Of a stretch of DNA of 64,000 nucleotides, positions 42,847 through 52,690 are shown piece after piece (the first letter of the stretch is position 1; each line of letters starts with the position of its first letter). This stretch comes from Pseudolabrys sp. (GTDB taxonomy: Bacteria; Pseudomonadota; Alphaproteobacteria; Rhizobiales; Xanthobacteraceae): contig JALHRB010000010.1 in the NCBI GenBank assembly GCA_022841665.1, positions 1 to 64,000 of the forward strand, given 5' to 3'. Made by a program: the position numbers and the translations under genes. The notes beneath the pieces were generated by a model, which worked only from the letters and a program-made list of their open reading frames with translations, was not told where the DNA came from and did no database searches.

Positions 42847-43875
42847 TTACTTTGCCGCCGCGAGCGCCGGCTCGATAGCGGAGAGACGCGCGGCGAGCTT
42901 GAGGGCGGCGACGAGACTCGACGGATCGGCCTTGCCGCTGCCGGCGAGGTCGAAGGCCGTGCCGTGGTCGGGCGAGGTGCGCACGAAGGGCAGCCCGAGC
43001 GTGACATTGACGCCGTGGTCGAAGGCGAGCGTCTTGATCGGGATCAGCGCCTGGTCGTGATACATGCACAGCGCCACGTCGTAGGTTGCGCGCGCCTGGG
43101 CGTGGAACAGGGTGTCGGCGGGCAGTGGCCCGCGCGCGTCGATGCCTTCGGCGCGCAGTTGCGCCACCGCCGGCGCGACGACCGCCGCGTCTTCCTTGCC
43201 GAGCGTGCCGTCTTCGCCGGCATGCGGGTTGAGGCCCGCGACGGCCAGGCGCGGGCGCGCGATGCGAAAGCGCGCGGACATGTCGCGCGCGACGATGCGC
43301 CCGGTCTCGACGATCAGCCGCGTGCTGAGCGTGCCGAACACGTCCTTGAGCGGAATGTGGATGGTCACCGGCACCACGGCGAGCTCCGGCGCCCACAGCA
43401 TCATCACCGGCATGACGGGTTTGCCCGTGGCCTCTTCCGCCAGCCGCGCCAGGAATTCGGTGTGGCCGGGATCGGTGAAGCCCGCGCGATACAGCACGCT
43501 CTTGGCAATCGGATTGGTCACCACGGCGGCCGCACGGCCCGCCAGCACGTCCGAAACCGCGCGCCGGATGGAGGCGATCGCGGCTGGCGCACTCGATGCA
43601 TCCGGCGCCGCCGGCGCAGCGGTAGCTTTGACGTCGAGGGAAACGACCGGCAGCGCGCGCGCGAAAGCCTCGTTCGCCTGCGGCGGCGTTACCGGCGCGA
43701 CCGGCACGTCGAGGCCGAGCGCCGCGGCGCGCCGGCGCAGGAAGCCGGCGTCGCCGGCGACATAGAACGCAGGAACGTCCAGCGCCTTGCGCCGCTGCCA
43801 CACCGCCAAAGTCAGGTCGGGGCCGATGCCGGCCGGCTCGCCAAGCGTCAACGCAAGGGGGAGCCCGGCGCTCAT
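42847..43875 (-). CDS. pdxA: 4-hydroxythreonine-4-phosphate dehydrogenase
   Basis: 342 residues from the ATG at 43875, which overlaps the stop of the surA-like gene (ATGA); the frame continues upstream without protein character. Catalyses the NAD-dependent step of vitamin B6 synthesis. Family marks are LGEPAGIGPD, DPGHTEFLARL with a metal His, GLNPHAGEDG and MYHDQALIP with the second His, and NVTLGLPFVRTSPDHGTA. Operon: lptD, surA-like, pdxA, rsmA. Confidence 0.95.
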   Translation of the reverse strand: MSAGLPLALTLGEPAGIGPDLTLAVWQRRKALDVPAFYVAGDAGFLRRRAAALGLDVPVAPVTPPQANEAFARALPVVSLDVKATAAPAAPDASSAPAAIASIRRAVSDVLAGRAAAVVTNPIAKSVLYRAGFTDPGHTEFLARLAEEATGKPVMPVMMLWAPELAVVPVTIHIPLKDVFGTLSTRLIVETGRIVARDMSARFRIARPRLAVAGLNPHAGEDGTLGKEDAAVVAPAVAQLRAEGIDARGPLPADTLFHAQARATYDVALCMYHDQALIPIKTLAFDHGVNVTLGLPFVRTSPDHGTAFDLAGSGKADPSSLVAALKLAARLSAIEPALAAAK

Positions 43876-44807
43876 TTGTATTCGATCATCGCCTGCTTGC
43901 GGATCTCTTCCAGGAACTTCTTGGATTCGGCTTCGAACCGCTTGTTGAATATCTGCTCGCGCGCCTCGCGTTTGGCCGCCGTTTCGGTGCTGCTTTCCTT
44001 CTTGGCGCAGAGCGCGAACATGGTGATGCCGTTGGCGGTGACTTCCGGCGCGGTCAGCCGGCCGATCTCCATGCTGCCGAGCAGGTCGCGCAGCTGCGCG
44101 GGCAACTCGGCCGACGAGCGGCTCACCGGCTCGCGCACCGCTACGTCGCGCAGCGAGCGCGCGAGCGCCAGGCCCTCGTTGCACGTCTGGAAACGCGCGC
44201 GCAGATTCTCGGCGATCTGCCGCCGGCCTTGCGCCACGCCTTCGCTCGCGCCGCTCGGAACGACCACGGTCACCGGATAGAGCGTGTAGATGTAGCCGAC
44301 AGTATTCGCATCGCTCGAGCTCAGCACGCTGGCGATGTCGCTTTCGGCGACCTGCAGGCTGGAGCTGAATTTGCCGCGCACCAGCGCATTCCAGGTCAAT
44401 TCGGAGCGGATGCGCGCTTTCACAGCGGCGGCGGAGATGCCGGCACGTTCCAGCACCTGAACGAATTGCTGCGGCGTGAGGCGCTGGCGCGCCGCCATAC
44501 TGTTGAACGCGTTATCAATGTCCGCATCCGACGTTTCAAGCCCGTAAACCTTGGCGCGCGCGATCTTGAGCCGGTCGTCGATCAGCTCCCGGATCACGTC
44601 CTGGCGTGACGGCGCTTTTGGGCTCGACGATGCCAGCAGCTTGGTGCGTTGCTGGATGTCGAGCTCGGTGATCGGCGAGCCGTTGGCGACGACGACGACT
44701 TGGGCGCGCGCCGGCGCGGCCAAGCAGACGGCCGCCAGCGCGGCGGCCGCGCAGGCGGCACGCAGGCAGCGTAAACGCAAGGTCGGGCTTAAGCTCATCT
44801 TCGTCAT
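43872..44807 (-). CDS. SurA-like periplasmic chaperone
   Basis: 311 residues from the ATG at 44807 (44798 is possible). Signal peptide ending AAPARA. The SurA N-domain follows: VVVVANGSPITELDIQQRTKLL, LIDDRLKIARAKVYGLE, LTPQQFVQVLERAGIS, IRSELTWNALVRGKF. E. coli SurA has 428 residues and two parvulin domains; here the second part is short and I see no clear parvulin signature, so the isomerase activity is doubtful. It lies between lptD and pdxA, the place of surA in proteobacteria, and should help outer-membrane proteins such as LptD to fold. Confidence 0.85.
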   Translation of the reverse strand: MTKMSLSPTLRLRCLRAACAAAALAAVCLAAPARAQVVVVANGSPITELDIQQRTKLLASSSPKAPSRQDVIRELIDDRLKIARAKVYGLETSDADIDNAFNSMAARQRLTPQQFVQVLERAGISAAAVKARIRSELTWNALVRGKFSSSLQVAESDIASVLSSSDANTVGYIYTLYPVTVVVPSGASEGVAQGRRQIAENLRARFQTCNEGLALARSLRDVAVREPVSRSSAELPAQLRDLLGSMEIGRLTAPEVTANGITMFALCAKKESSTETAAKREAREQIFNKRFEAESKKFLEEIRKQAMIEYK

Positions 44808-44861
44808 CGCGGAATCCAATTGCGTTAGTCGTTCAATCGCGGAACGCGCGCCGCCCAATCG

Positions 44862-47351
44862 CTACAGACCGCCGAAGCCGCCGACGGACTGGCTCACGGA
44901 GGTGCCGCCCAGCGTGCGCAGGCTGAGCTGCAGCATGATCGCATGGTTGGCAGCGACGTTTCCGCTGTACGTGTAATTTGTAATGTAATTCACGGCCAAG
45001 ATGAGGCAATCGTCAATGTAGCCGAGGCCGAGCCGGGTCTGGTCGAACTTGCCGGCATTGATGTCGTAGCGCGCCCCGCCCAGGGCGACCCAATTGTCGG
45101 TAAGCTTGACCTGGCCGGTGCCGAGGATGCCCTGGCGGCGCTCCAGGAAGCCCAGTTCCGGCTGGGCGGCATAGTCGCCGTACAGCACCCCGACGTCCCA
45201 ACGGGCGAAGCGGGCACGACTTTCCAGCTCGAAGCGTCGCACCATCAGGTTGTCGTTGTCGAAGCGGAAGCGCGAGGTGAAGGAGAAGATGCTGTTCGGC
45301 TGATAAGCGAGGCGCGCGACGTAGTCGGAGCGGGTGGTGTCGAGACCGCTGCCGAGGCCGGTATTGGTCGTGCCGCCCTGCGCGTAGGAGTTCTGCCCGA
45401 ACAGCTGGTAGGACTGGCCGAACAGCGCGTTGACGAAGCCGCCTTGGTTGAACTGCGCGGTGTACTGGACGCCGTAGTTGGCGCGCCCGCCGCCCTCGAC
45501 GCGGTCCCAGCCGGAGAACTTGTCGACGCGGAACAGGTTGCTGTCGTCGAAGGTCAGGCTCTGCGCATCCTCGTTCGGCCAGCGCCCGATCTGCGTCTCG
45601 TTCGGGCGCGCGATCACCTGCGCGATCGGCTCGACCGTCTGGGTGCCCCAGGACTGCACGTTGACGAAGGGATAGCGATATTCGAGACCGACCGTCGACA
45701 TGGCGCGAACCAGATTGGTATCGCCGGTGTCGATGTAGTTCGACACGCCGGGATCGTTCTTGATGTGCATGGCGCCGGCGTCGGCGCGCACCGAGGCGAA
45801 GGGAGTCCACACCTGACCGAGCGAGTCGGTCATGCTGCGCCGCCAGTGCGTCTCGGCAGTGAAGCGGCTGTAGGTGCCGGGCGCGCCGCGCAACAGGCAG
45901 TTGGCCGAATTCTTGATCGCCGGGTCGGCGGTCTGCGAACACGTGCCGGAGTTGAGCGCGTTCTGCGTGATCGCGTCGAAATTGGCCTGGTCGCGCGTCA
46001 GGCTGGTGAAGTTGATGTTGTAGCCGAGCTCGCCGCCGAGAACCGGACGGTCGAACGTGTAGGTGTAGTCGAGCACCGGATGGATGACGGGAATCTGCTT
46101 TTGCGCGTCGGATTCCGAGAAGCCGAGATAATGGATGGCGCGCACGTCGAAAAAGCTGCGGCTGCCTTTGCCGCTCAGGTAGAGCGTCGAGACGCCTTCG
46201 CTTCTCTGGCTGGTGAGCGGATCGGTGACGCGATAGCGCGACAGGTTCGGGTTGTAGTCCTGCAGGAACGTGCGGTCCGACAACAGCAGCGCATCCCAGC
46301 CCCAGATCCACTTGTCGTTCAGGGCGAACTGGCCGGTGCTCTCGACGCTGCCGCGATTATCGGTGTAGCCGGGGGTGGAGGTGCCGTCGCTGCGCTGGAA
46401 GTAGTTCTTGTCGAACTGGTGGATGCCGGCGGCGCGGATGGAGTAGGCACCGTTGATCAGGCGCTGGCGATATTCGCCCTGCAGCAACGGCCCCTGCTTG
46501 GTGGTGATCATCGGCGCGAAGGTGAAGTCGTAATCCGGCGCCAGCGCCCAGTAGTAGGGCACTTCGAGGCCGACGCCGTATTTCGAATTCGACGACAGCG
46601 TCGGCATCAGCACGCCGGTCTTGCGCTTGACGGTCGGGTCCGGGCCGGAAAGGTAAGGCAGCCACATCATGGGCATGCCGAAGAATTCGAGGCGCGCGTC
46701 CTCGAAATACATCATCTTCTCGCCCTGATCGTGAATGATGCGCGCGGCCTTCACCTGCCAGAGCGGCGGCTTCTTCGGATCGTCCTTGCAGGCCTCGCAG
46801 GCGGTGTAGACGCCGTTATGGAAGACCGTAAAGTTGCCCGAGCTGCGCTCGGCGCGCGTCGCCGCCATGCGCGTCTGGTCGGGCGTGTCGAGGCGCAGCG
46901 AATCCACGAAGCCGTCGCGGTAATTGTCCGACAGATCCATGACCGCGCCATAGGTGACCTTGCCGTCCTCTTCGGTGAGCCGGACGTTGCCTTCCGCGTG
47001 CAACCGCTTGGTCTTCTGGTCGTAGATGACGCGGTCGGCTTCCAGCGTCGAGCCGCCGTAATAGATCTGCACGTTGCCAACGGCGGAGACGCGGTTGTTG
47101 GTGTAGTCGTAATTGATCTCGCGCGCCTGCACGAGCATCTGCTGCTGCTGGCCGGACCTCTCGCGCTCGATGGCGATTTGGGACTTGGGCGGCGGTCCCG
47201 GGCTCGGCGGGAAAGCGAGCGTTTGCGCTGCCGCCGGCGCAGGGGCCAGCAATCCCCCACAGACCAGAAGGCCGAGGAGGGCAGCGGCAAACCCGGCGGC
47301 GCCGCAACGATACGAATTGGGCGTTGGTGGACGAGCGCAAGCCCCCGCCAT
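44862..47351 (-). CDS. lptD: LPS-assembly outer membrane protein LptD
   Basis: 829 residues from the ATG at 47351, which overlaps the lptG stop by one base in an ATGA pair. A signal peptide (to about AAAQ, residue 43) is followed by the periplasmic LptA-like domain (VQAREINYDYTNNRVSAVGNVQIYYGG, repeats of GNV) and a barrel from about 220 on, ending in a strand-rich C-terminus. A Cys pair CEACK lies in the N-terminal domain, with further Cys in the barrel (SGTCSQ, NSANCLL, DDCLIL), matching the disulfide need of LptD. It inserts LPS in the outer leaflet with LptE, which is not here. Confidence 0.93.
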   Translation of the reverse strand: MAGACARPPTPNSYRCGAAGFAAALLGLLVCGGLLAPAPAAAQTLAFPPSPGPPPKSQIAIERERSGQQQQMLVQAREINYDYTNNRVSAVGNVQIYYGGSTLEADRVIYDQKTKRLHAEGNVRLTEEDGKVTYGAVMDLSDNYRDGFVDSLRLDTPDQTRMAATRAERSSGNFTVFHNGVYTACEACKDDPKKPPLWQVKAARIIHDQGEKMMYFEDARLEFFGMPMMWLPYLSGPDPTVKRKTGVLMPTLSSNSKYGVGLEVPYYWALAPDYDFTFAPMITTKQGPLLQGEYRQRLINGAYSIRAAGIHQFDKNYFQRSDGTSTPGYTDNRGSVESTGQFALNDKWIWGWDALLLSDRTFLQDYNPNLSRYRVTDPLTSQRSEGVSTLYLSGKGSRSFFDVRAIHYLGFSESDAQKQIPVIHPVLDYTYTFDRPVLGGELGYNINFTSLTRDQANFDAITQNALNSGTCSQTADPAIKNSANCLLRGAPGTYSRFTAETHWRRSMTDSLGQVWTPFASVRADAGAMHIKNDPGVSNYIDTGDTNLVRAMSTVGLEYRYPFVNVQSWGTQTVEPIAQVIARPNETQIGRWPNEDAQSLTFDDSNLFRVDKFSGWDRVEGGGRANYGVQYTAQFNQGGFVNALFGQSYQLFGQNSYAQGGTTNTGLGSGLDTTRSDYVARLAYQPNSIFSFTSRFRFDNDNLMVRRFELESRARFARWDVGVLYGDYAAQPELGFLERRQGILGTGQVKLTDNWVALGGARYDINAGKFDQTRLGLGYIDDCLILAVNYITNYTYSGNVAANHAIMLQLSLRTLGGTSVSQSVGGFGGL

Positions 47352-48436
47352 CACCCGTCCTCCTGGTACAACAACGCAATAAACCCCGTCAGGCCGCCGA
47401 CGAGCACGGGCAGCCAAGCCGCTGCCACCGGGTGCATCAGCTCAGCCTTCGTCAAATCCTCGGTTACCTTCGACAAAACATAAAGCAGAAAGCCGGCGCC
47501 GACGCCACTTAAAACCATCTTCTGCACCCCGCCGAACCGGAAGAACCGTAAACTGACGGCCGCGGCAAGGAAAACCATGGCAGCCATCAAAAATGGCCGG
47601 GCAAGAAGCTTTTGGAACTGCAATCTATAGCCTGAGGCTACCAGTCCTGCGTGCTCGGCGATTTTGATATACAGCGGTAATTCCCAGAAAGGGACAGTTT
47701 CGGGTGTGGCAAAGCTTTCGCGGACCTGCTCGGAGGTCAGGTTTGTCTTCAACCGATACTCGGCCCGGTCGGCCGGCAGGGTGCCGAGCACATAGATCCG
47801 GGCGTCCAGAAGGCGCCACAGGCCGGGTTCCAGGACCGCGGCACGCGCATCGACCCGGTTGAGGAAGCGGCCCTCCTTGTCGAATGAGAAGACGGTGACG
47901 CCGTTGAGCGAGACGCCCTGGTCGCGGCTCGACTTGGCGTTGATGATCGCCTGACCGTCGTCGTTGCGCTGGCTCAGCCAGAACGGGCCGCCGCTCTGCG
48001 CGTCGGTGCTGCGGCCGAACAGTTCGGCTTCGAAGCGCTTCGAGCGCTCCTGCAGCAGGGCCGAAATCGGATTGTAGACCGTGGTCGCGACCACGCCGAA
48101 CAGGAAGGCGACCATCACAGCGGGGGCGATGAACTGCCAGGCCGACATGCCGGCCGAGCGCGCCACGACCAGTTCCAGCCGCCGCGACAGGTTGAGGTAG
48201 CACGACATCGCGCCGATCAGGACGCAGAACGGCAGGATGCGTTCGGTCACTTGCGGCACGCGGTAGAACGACGTCTTGGCCACCAGTATCGCCGAGACGT
48301 TCGGGACGTCGCTCGCGCGCCGCATCATCTCGATGTAGTCGATCAGCGCCACCAGCCCGAATATGCCGAAGAACACGAGCAGCACCGCGCTGAGGAAGCG
48401 CAGGCCGAAATAGCGGGTGAGGGTTCCTGCGATCAT
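47351..48436 (-). CDS. lptG: LPS export ABC transporter permease LptG
   Basis: 361 residues from the ATG at 48436. Six membrane helices, three at each end, flank a periplasmic beta-jellyroll. The start GTLTRYFGLRFLSAVLLVFFG, LVALIDYIEMMRR and the ending PVLVGGLTGFIALLYQED are family marks. With LptF and the ATPase LptB it lifts LPS from the inner membrane. The start lies 4 bp after the lptF stop, and its stop overlaps the lptD start. Confidence 0.93.
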   Translation of the reverse strand: MIAGTLTRYFGLRFLSAVLLVFFGIFGLVALIDYIEMMRRASDVPNVSAILVAKTSFYRVPQVTERILPFCVLIGAMSCYLNLSRRLELVVARSAGMSAWQFIAPAVMVAFLFGVVATTVYNPISALLQERSKRFEAELFGRSTDAQSGGPFWLSQRNDDGQAIINAKSSRDQGVSLNGVTVFSFDKEGRFLNRVDARAAVLEPGLWRLLDARIYVLGTLPADRAEYRLKTNLTSEQVRESFATPETVPFWELPLYIKIAEHAGLVASGYRLQFQKLLARPFLMAAMVFLAAAVSLRFFRFGGVQKMVLSGVGAGFLLYVLSKVTEDLTKAELMHPVAAAWLPVLVGGLTGFIALLYQEDG

Positions 48437-48440
48437 CGGG

Positions 48441-49601
48441 TCAGGGCGTGGCGAAGCGCCGCGCGATGCGCTCGGTGAGCGTCGCGACGGCGTTGGACAG
48501 GAAGACGGGCGGCTCGAGGATGAGGCCGCGGCGGATGACGAAATAGCCGAACGCAAAGGCGCTCAGGATCGCCACGTATTGCACCGCCAGCATCCACGGG
48601 ATGGTGGCGCCGAATACGGTGGAGGCAAAGCCGATCAGGCGCAGCAGCGCCACGCCGCCGATGGCGCCGACCATCGACAGCGTGCGGCTCTGGCGCGTGG
48701 TGCGCGGCGCGCCGAGATAGGCATAGGCGATGGTGACGAAGGCGAGCGGATAGAACGGCGCGATCAGCCGGTCATGCATTTCGGCGCGGAACTGGCCGGG
48801 CTGCTCGAGGTAGAGCGGGTCTTTGGGATCGGGGAACACGAGCTGCCACAGGTAGCGCTCGCGGATCGAATACTTCACCGCCTGCGGCCCGCCGGCGAAC
48901 TGCGACAGGTCGAAGGCATAACGGTCAAACACCACCATGGCCGGATCGCGCTGCGTTGCCTCGTGCCGCTGCACGATGCCTTTCTGCAGCACCAGGAACG
49001 TGCCCCGCTCGTTGTCGACCAGATCGCCCACCTCCGACAGCACCGTGATGCGTTCTTTCGGATTGCGCCGGTCGTCGAGGAAGATGCCGAGCAACTGCCC
49101 GTTCGCGCGCCGCTCGCGAATGTGGATGGTCACTCCGTTTTCGATCTGGGTGAAGCGGCCCGGCTGCACGATGGTGCTGACCACATTGGCGCGCACTTCG
49201 GTGAGCCAGTCGCGCAGCATGCGCAGGCCCTTGGGCGCGAAATAGGCGCTGATGGCCCCGACGATGAGCGAGACCGCGATCGCCACCGCCATGAAGGCGC
49301 GGAACAGCAGCCAGGGCGACATGCCGGCGGAGTTCATCACGATGATTTCGGAATCGGTCGACAGCTTGTTGAGCACATGCGCGGCTGCGATCAGCAGTGC
49401 GATCGGCGCGATCACCAGCACAAGCAGCGGAACGATCAGCCCGGTGATGCCGACGAAGACCAGGATGGTCTGGCCCTGGTTCGTCATCAGGTCGAAGTCG
49501 CGCAATGCCTGCGTGACCCAGATGACCGCGGTCAGGCTGATGAGAATGATCGCGAACGCACCGAAGGTGGTGCGGAAAATATATCGGCTGATGGCTCCCA
49601 T
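48441..49601 (-). CDS. lptF: LPS export ABC transporter permease LptF
   Basis: 386 residues from the ATG at 49601; the upstream frame over the intergenic region is spurious. Same layout as LptG: helices at 11-33, 56-78 and 98-120, a periplasmic domain (TEVRANVVSTIVQPGRFTQIENGVTIHIRER), and three C-terminal helices. First gene of the lptF-lptG-lptD-surA-pdxA-rsmA run, divergent from pepA with 410 bp between them, where promoters for both sides must lie. Confidence 0.93.
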   Translation of the reverse strand: MGAISRYIFRTTFGAFAIILISLTAVIWVTQALRDFDLMTNQGQTILVFVGITGLIVPLLVLVIAPIALLIAAAHVLNKLSTDSEIIVMNSAGMSPWLLFRAFMAVAIAVSLIVGAISAYFAPKGLRMLRDWLTEVRANVVSTIVQPGRFTQIENGVTIHIRERRANGQLLGIFLDDRRNPKERITVLSEVGDLVDNERGTFLVLQKGIVQRHEATQRDPAMVVFDRYAFDLSQFAGGPQAVKYSIRERYLWQLVFPDPKDPLYLEQPGQFRAEMHDRLIAPFYPLAFVTIAYAYLGAPRTTRQSRTLSMVGAIGGVALLRLIGFASTVFGATIPWMLAVQYVAILSAFAFGYFVIRRGLILEPPVFLSNAVATLTERIARRFATP

Positions 49602-50011
49602 CCGCTGACGACGTCCCCCGACCGGCATGACCCGGCGTTGCGCCGGCATCCCCCCGCCGGCACAGCGCGCATCGTAAACCCAGGCCCGGTTTACGTTTAC
49701 CTTGATCCGTCCACAAAGTGGCCGGGCAAAGGCAATCCCGCCAAGCATGCACAACAAAAAGTTAAGGCGGGAGCGGACCTTAGCTGGCCTTTTGGTGCGC
49801 TGCGGGGCCGATTCTGGCAAGCGGTACGGCGTTCCTTTTTGTCGCCTCCGGACGTGCGCCGGAAGCGAGGACGGCGGCGGCTGTGAAAAGGCGCCCGGCG
49901 AAGCGCCTTTGGGGCTTTGCAGAGGGGGAAACGGCGCGCCATATGGGGCCGGTTCGCTCCGTTACATAGCCGGCCGCCGGCCGCGCCCTCCCAGGATAAG
50001 GAACTCGTTCA
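49602..50011. other. Intergenic region between lptF and pepA
   Basis: 410 bp without a credible gene. It must hold the promoters for the LPS-export operon leftward and pepA rightward. An AT-richer patch at about 49745-49775 (CATGCACAACAAAAAGTTAAGG) is the best promoter candidate. I see no dyad or known box. The pepA Shine-Dalgarno (AGGATAAGGA) closes the region. Confidence 0.6.
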
Positions 50012-51514
50012 ATGGCCGATACCCTGACGCTCGGATTTGGCCCCTTCGCCGCGCCGGCCCGCGGCGTTCTGGTCGTGTTTTGCGACGATGGGTTGAAATT
50101 TGGTCCGAACACCCGCAAGGCGCTGGGCGCGGCTGCCGATCTGGTCGCCCGTGCCGCCAAGGCCGAGCGCTTCACCGGCAAGTCCGGCGCGGCGCTGGAG
50201 CTGATCGTGCCGGAGGGGCTGAAGGTCGGGCGGCTGGTCGTGATCGGGACCGGCAAGGTGGCGGACCTGAAACAGAAGGACTTCCTCAAGCTCGGCGGCC
50301 TGGCCATGGGCAAGCTGCCGGTGGCCGCGAGCGAGGGCACCGTCTTTGCCGAGCTGCCGGCCGGCGCCATGAAGCCGGAACAGGCGGCCGACGTCGCGCT
50401 CGGCGTGCGCCTGCGCGCTTACGCCTTCGACCGCTACAAGACCAAGCGCAAGGAGGACGAGAAGCCGCCGGAAATGCGCAAGGTGACGGTGGCGGTCGGC
50501 GACGCCGACGCCGCGCGCAAGGCTTTTGCGCCGCGCTCGGGAGTCGCCGGCGGCGTGCTGATGGCGCGCGATCTCGTCAACGAGCCGGCCAACGTCCTCT
50601 ATCCGGAAGAATTCGCGCGCCGCACCCAGGCGCTGAAGAAGACGGGCGTCGCCGTCGAAGTGCTCGACATCAAGGCCATGCAGAAGCTCGGCATGAACGC
50701 GCTGCTCGGCGTCGGCCAGGGCTCGGCGCGCGAAAGCCGCGTCGTGGTGATGCGCTGGAACGGCGGCAAGGCCGGCGACGCGCCGCTCGCGTTCATCGGC
50801 AAGGGCGTCTGCTTCGACACCGGCGGCATCTCGATCAAGCCGGCGGCCAGCATGGAGGACATGAAGGGCGACATGGCGGGCGCGGCCTGCGTCACCGGGC
50901 TGATGCAGGCGCTGGCCGCGCGCAAGGCGCGCGTCAACGCCGTCGGCGTCATCGGGCTGGTCGAGAACATGCCGGACGGCAAGGCGCAGCGGCCCGGCGA
51001 CATCGTCAAGTCGATGTCGGGCCAGACAATCGAGATCATCAACACCGACGCCGAAGGCCGCCTCGTGCTGGCCGATGTCATCTGGTACACGGCCAAGCGC
51101 TTCAAGCCGAAATTCATGATCGATCTGGCGACGCTCACCGGCGCCATCATCGTCGCCCTCGGCCAGGAATACGCCGGCATGTTCGCCAACAACGACCAAC
51201 TTGCCGAGCGCCTGAGCAAGGCGGGCGAGGCGACCGGCGAGAAGGTTTGGCGCATGCCCTTGGCGCCCGAATACGACAAGATGATCGACTCGAAGTTCGC
51301 CGACATGAAGAACACCGGCGGCTCGCGTTGGGGCGGCGCCATCACCGCGGCGCAGTTCATCAAGCGCCATGTCGACGACAAGACGCCGTGGGCGCATCTC
51401 GACATCGCCGGCACCGGCTTCGACAGTCGCCAGAACGACATCAACAAGAGCTGGGGCTCGGGCTGGGGCGTGCGGCTCCTGGACCGGCTGGTGGCGGATT
51501 TTTACGAGAAGTGA
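50012..51514 (+). CDS. pepA: Leucyl aminopeptidase (cytosol aminopeptidase)
   Basis: 500 residues. Removes N-terminal residues from peptides as a two-metal hexamer. The metal and catalytic motifs [27 protein letters not shown] and [12 protein letters not shown] are intact; the N-terminal macro-like domain fills about 1-165. In E. coli the same protein also binds DNA in plasmid dimer resolution. It starts the pepA-holC unit, into which a toxin-antitoxin pair has come. Confidence 0.95.
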   Translation: MADTLTLGFGPFAAPARGVLVVFCDDGLKFGPNTRKALGAAADLVARAAKAERFTGKSGAALELIVPEGLKVGRLVVIGTGKVADLKQKDFLKLGGLAMGKLPVAASEGTVFAELPAGAMKPEQAADVALGVRLRAYAFDRYKTKRKEDEKPPEMRKVTVAVGDADAARKAFAPRSGVAGGVLMARDLVNEPANVLYPEEFARRTQALKKTGVAVEVLDIKAMQKLGMNALLGVGQGSARESRVVVMRWNGGKAGDAPLAFIGKGVCFDTGGISIKPAASMEDMKGDMAGAACVTGLMQALAARKARVNAVGVIGLVENMPDGKAQRPGDIVKSMSGQTIEIINTDAEGRLVLADVIWYTAKRFKPKFMIDLATLTGAIIVALGQEYAGMFANNDQLAERLSKAGEATGEKVWRMPLAPEYDKMIDSKFADMKNTGGSRWGGAITAAQFIKRHVDDKTPWAHLDIAGTGFDSRQNDINKSWGSGWGVRLLDRLVADFYEK

Positions 51515-51552
51515 AAGCTTTGGTGCCGGCGCTCGTTATGGTACGCTAAATC

Positions 51553-51777
51553 ATGGTGAAAACGCTGGAATTGGCGCTTAGCAAAGTGGCGGCGTTGCCG
51601 GATGCTGCTCAGGAGCAGATCGGGCGTGAGTTGCTCGACCGTGTCGACGCTCTCACGCGTCTGCGCGCGGAAGTCGAAATTGGCATTCGCGAGCTGGATG
51701 CGGGTGAGGGACGTCCTCTCGATATCGAAGATGTAATCAAGCAAGCTCGCGACGAGCATGCCCGCAAGTCCCCGTGA
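51553..51777 (+). CDS. ParD-like antitoxin
   Basis: 74 residues, acidic and helical. The ending LDAGEGRPLDIEDVIKQARDEH is the usual C-terminal arm of short antitoxins that wrap ParE/RelE-fold toxins; the N-terminal part (LALSKVAALPDAAQEQIGRELLDRV) should form the dimer. Its stop lies inside the toxin gene, a 20-bp overlap, the tight arrangement of type II modules. The antitoxin usually represses its own promoter, which would fall in the 38 bp after pepA. Confidence 0.72.
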   Translation: MVKTLELALSKVAALPDAAQEQIGRELLDRVDALTRLRAEVEIGIRELDAGEGRPLDIEDVIKQARDEHARKSP

Positions 51778-52072
51778 ACTTGTATTGGCTCCGACGGCCC
51801 GGCGCGATCTGCTCGATATATGGTTCTACTTCGCGGGCGTAGGCTCTCCTGAGGTTGCCGAACGCTTGCTACGCGACATCGACAAGGCTGCGAGCCGGTT
51901 GCTTCGCCATCCGATGGCTGGGCGGCCGCGCGAGGACATTGCCCCGTCCATTCGCTCAGTTCTTGTTCGGCCTTATGCAATCTTGTACCGGCCGAGCGAG
52001 CTAGTTATCGAAATTGTGCGTGTTCTACACACGCGCCGTGACTTTGCCACCGCTTTTCCGGACGATGTGTGA
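51758..52072 (+). CDS. ParE/RelE-family toxin
   Basis: 104 residues. The fold markers are clear: LVLAPTARRDLLDIWFYFA (first strand and helix), AERLLRDIDKAASRLLRHPMAGRPRED, then SVLVRPYAILYRPSELVIEIVRVLHTRRD, the closing sheet with the conserved Arg and Leu-His. Members poison gyrase (ParE) or cut mRNA on ribosomes (RelE); the PRxDI-like and VRPYxILYR parts favour ParE. Overlap with the antitoxin gene, and holC begins 16 bp later, so the module is transcribed with a replication gene. Confidence 0.8.
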   Translation: MPASPRELVLAPTARRDLLDIWFYFAGVGSPEVAERLLRDIDKAASRLLRHPMAGRPREDIAPSIRSVLVRPYAILYRPSELVIEIVRVLHTRRDFATAFPDDV

Positions 52073-52088
52073 GCGTCGATAAGCAGCC

Positions 52089-52541
52089 ATGACCGAGATA
52101 CTCTTCTACCACCTGCAAGGCCAGAAGCTGGAGAACGTGCTGCCGTCGCTGCTCGAGAAGTCGCTCGAGCGTGGCTGGAAGGTTGTGGTGCAGGGCGCCT
52201 CCGAGGAGCGCATCGACGCGCTCGACGCGCATCTGTGGACCTATCGCGACGACGGCTTCCTGCCGCACGGCACCTGGCGCGAGCAGGACAGCGCCGCGCA
52301 GCCGGTGCTGCTCACCGTCAACGACGGCAATCCGAACGAGGCCAGCGTGCGCTTCCTCATTGAGGGCGCGGCCGTGCCGGCCGACGCCGAGGCCTACCGG
52401 CGCATCGTGCTGTTGTTCGACGGCGAGGACGAGGAGGCGGTGGCCGCCGCCCGCGCGCATTGGACCGAGGCCAAGGCGAAGGGCTTCGACGCCACCTATT
52501 GGCAGCCGGACGAGCAGGGCCGCTGGGCCAAGAAAGCGTGA
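52089..52541 (+). CDS. holC: DNA polymerase III subunit chi
   Basis: 150 residues. Chi links the clamp loader to single-stranded-DNA-binding protein. Start EILFYHLQGQKLENVLPSLLEKSLERGW, the DAHLWTYRDDGFLPHG region and VLLFDGEDEEAVAAAR are typical. In alphaproteobacteria holC normally comes straight after pepA; here 574 bp with a toxin-antitoxin pair separate them. Confidence 0.92.
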   Translation: MTEILFYHLQGQKLENVLPSLLEKSLERGWKVVVQGASEERIDALDAHLWTYRDDGFLPHGTWREQDSAAQPVLLTVNDGNPNEASVRFLIEGAAVPADAEAYRRIVLLFDGEDEEAVAAARAHWTEAKAKGFDATYWQPDEQGRWAKKA

Positions 52542-52690
52542 GCCGGGCTGGGCCATTGGCCTAGTCGGCCTTTGACCGAAGGTCGCGAGCCCCTTCCGCC
52601 CCGGCGCAGAAAGCTTGCCCGGCGCCACGGAGATGACGCAAAATAGGTTATAAGGGACAAGCAGATACGCCCGCCGGGGAACCTGAAATC

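Noticed and set aside
44943-47483. An 846-codon open frame antisense to lptD
   Set aside because: lptD is certain on the other strand; the antisense product has no domain, signal or motif.
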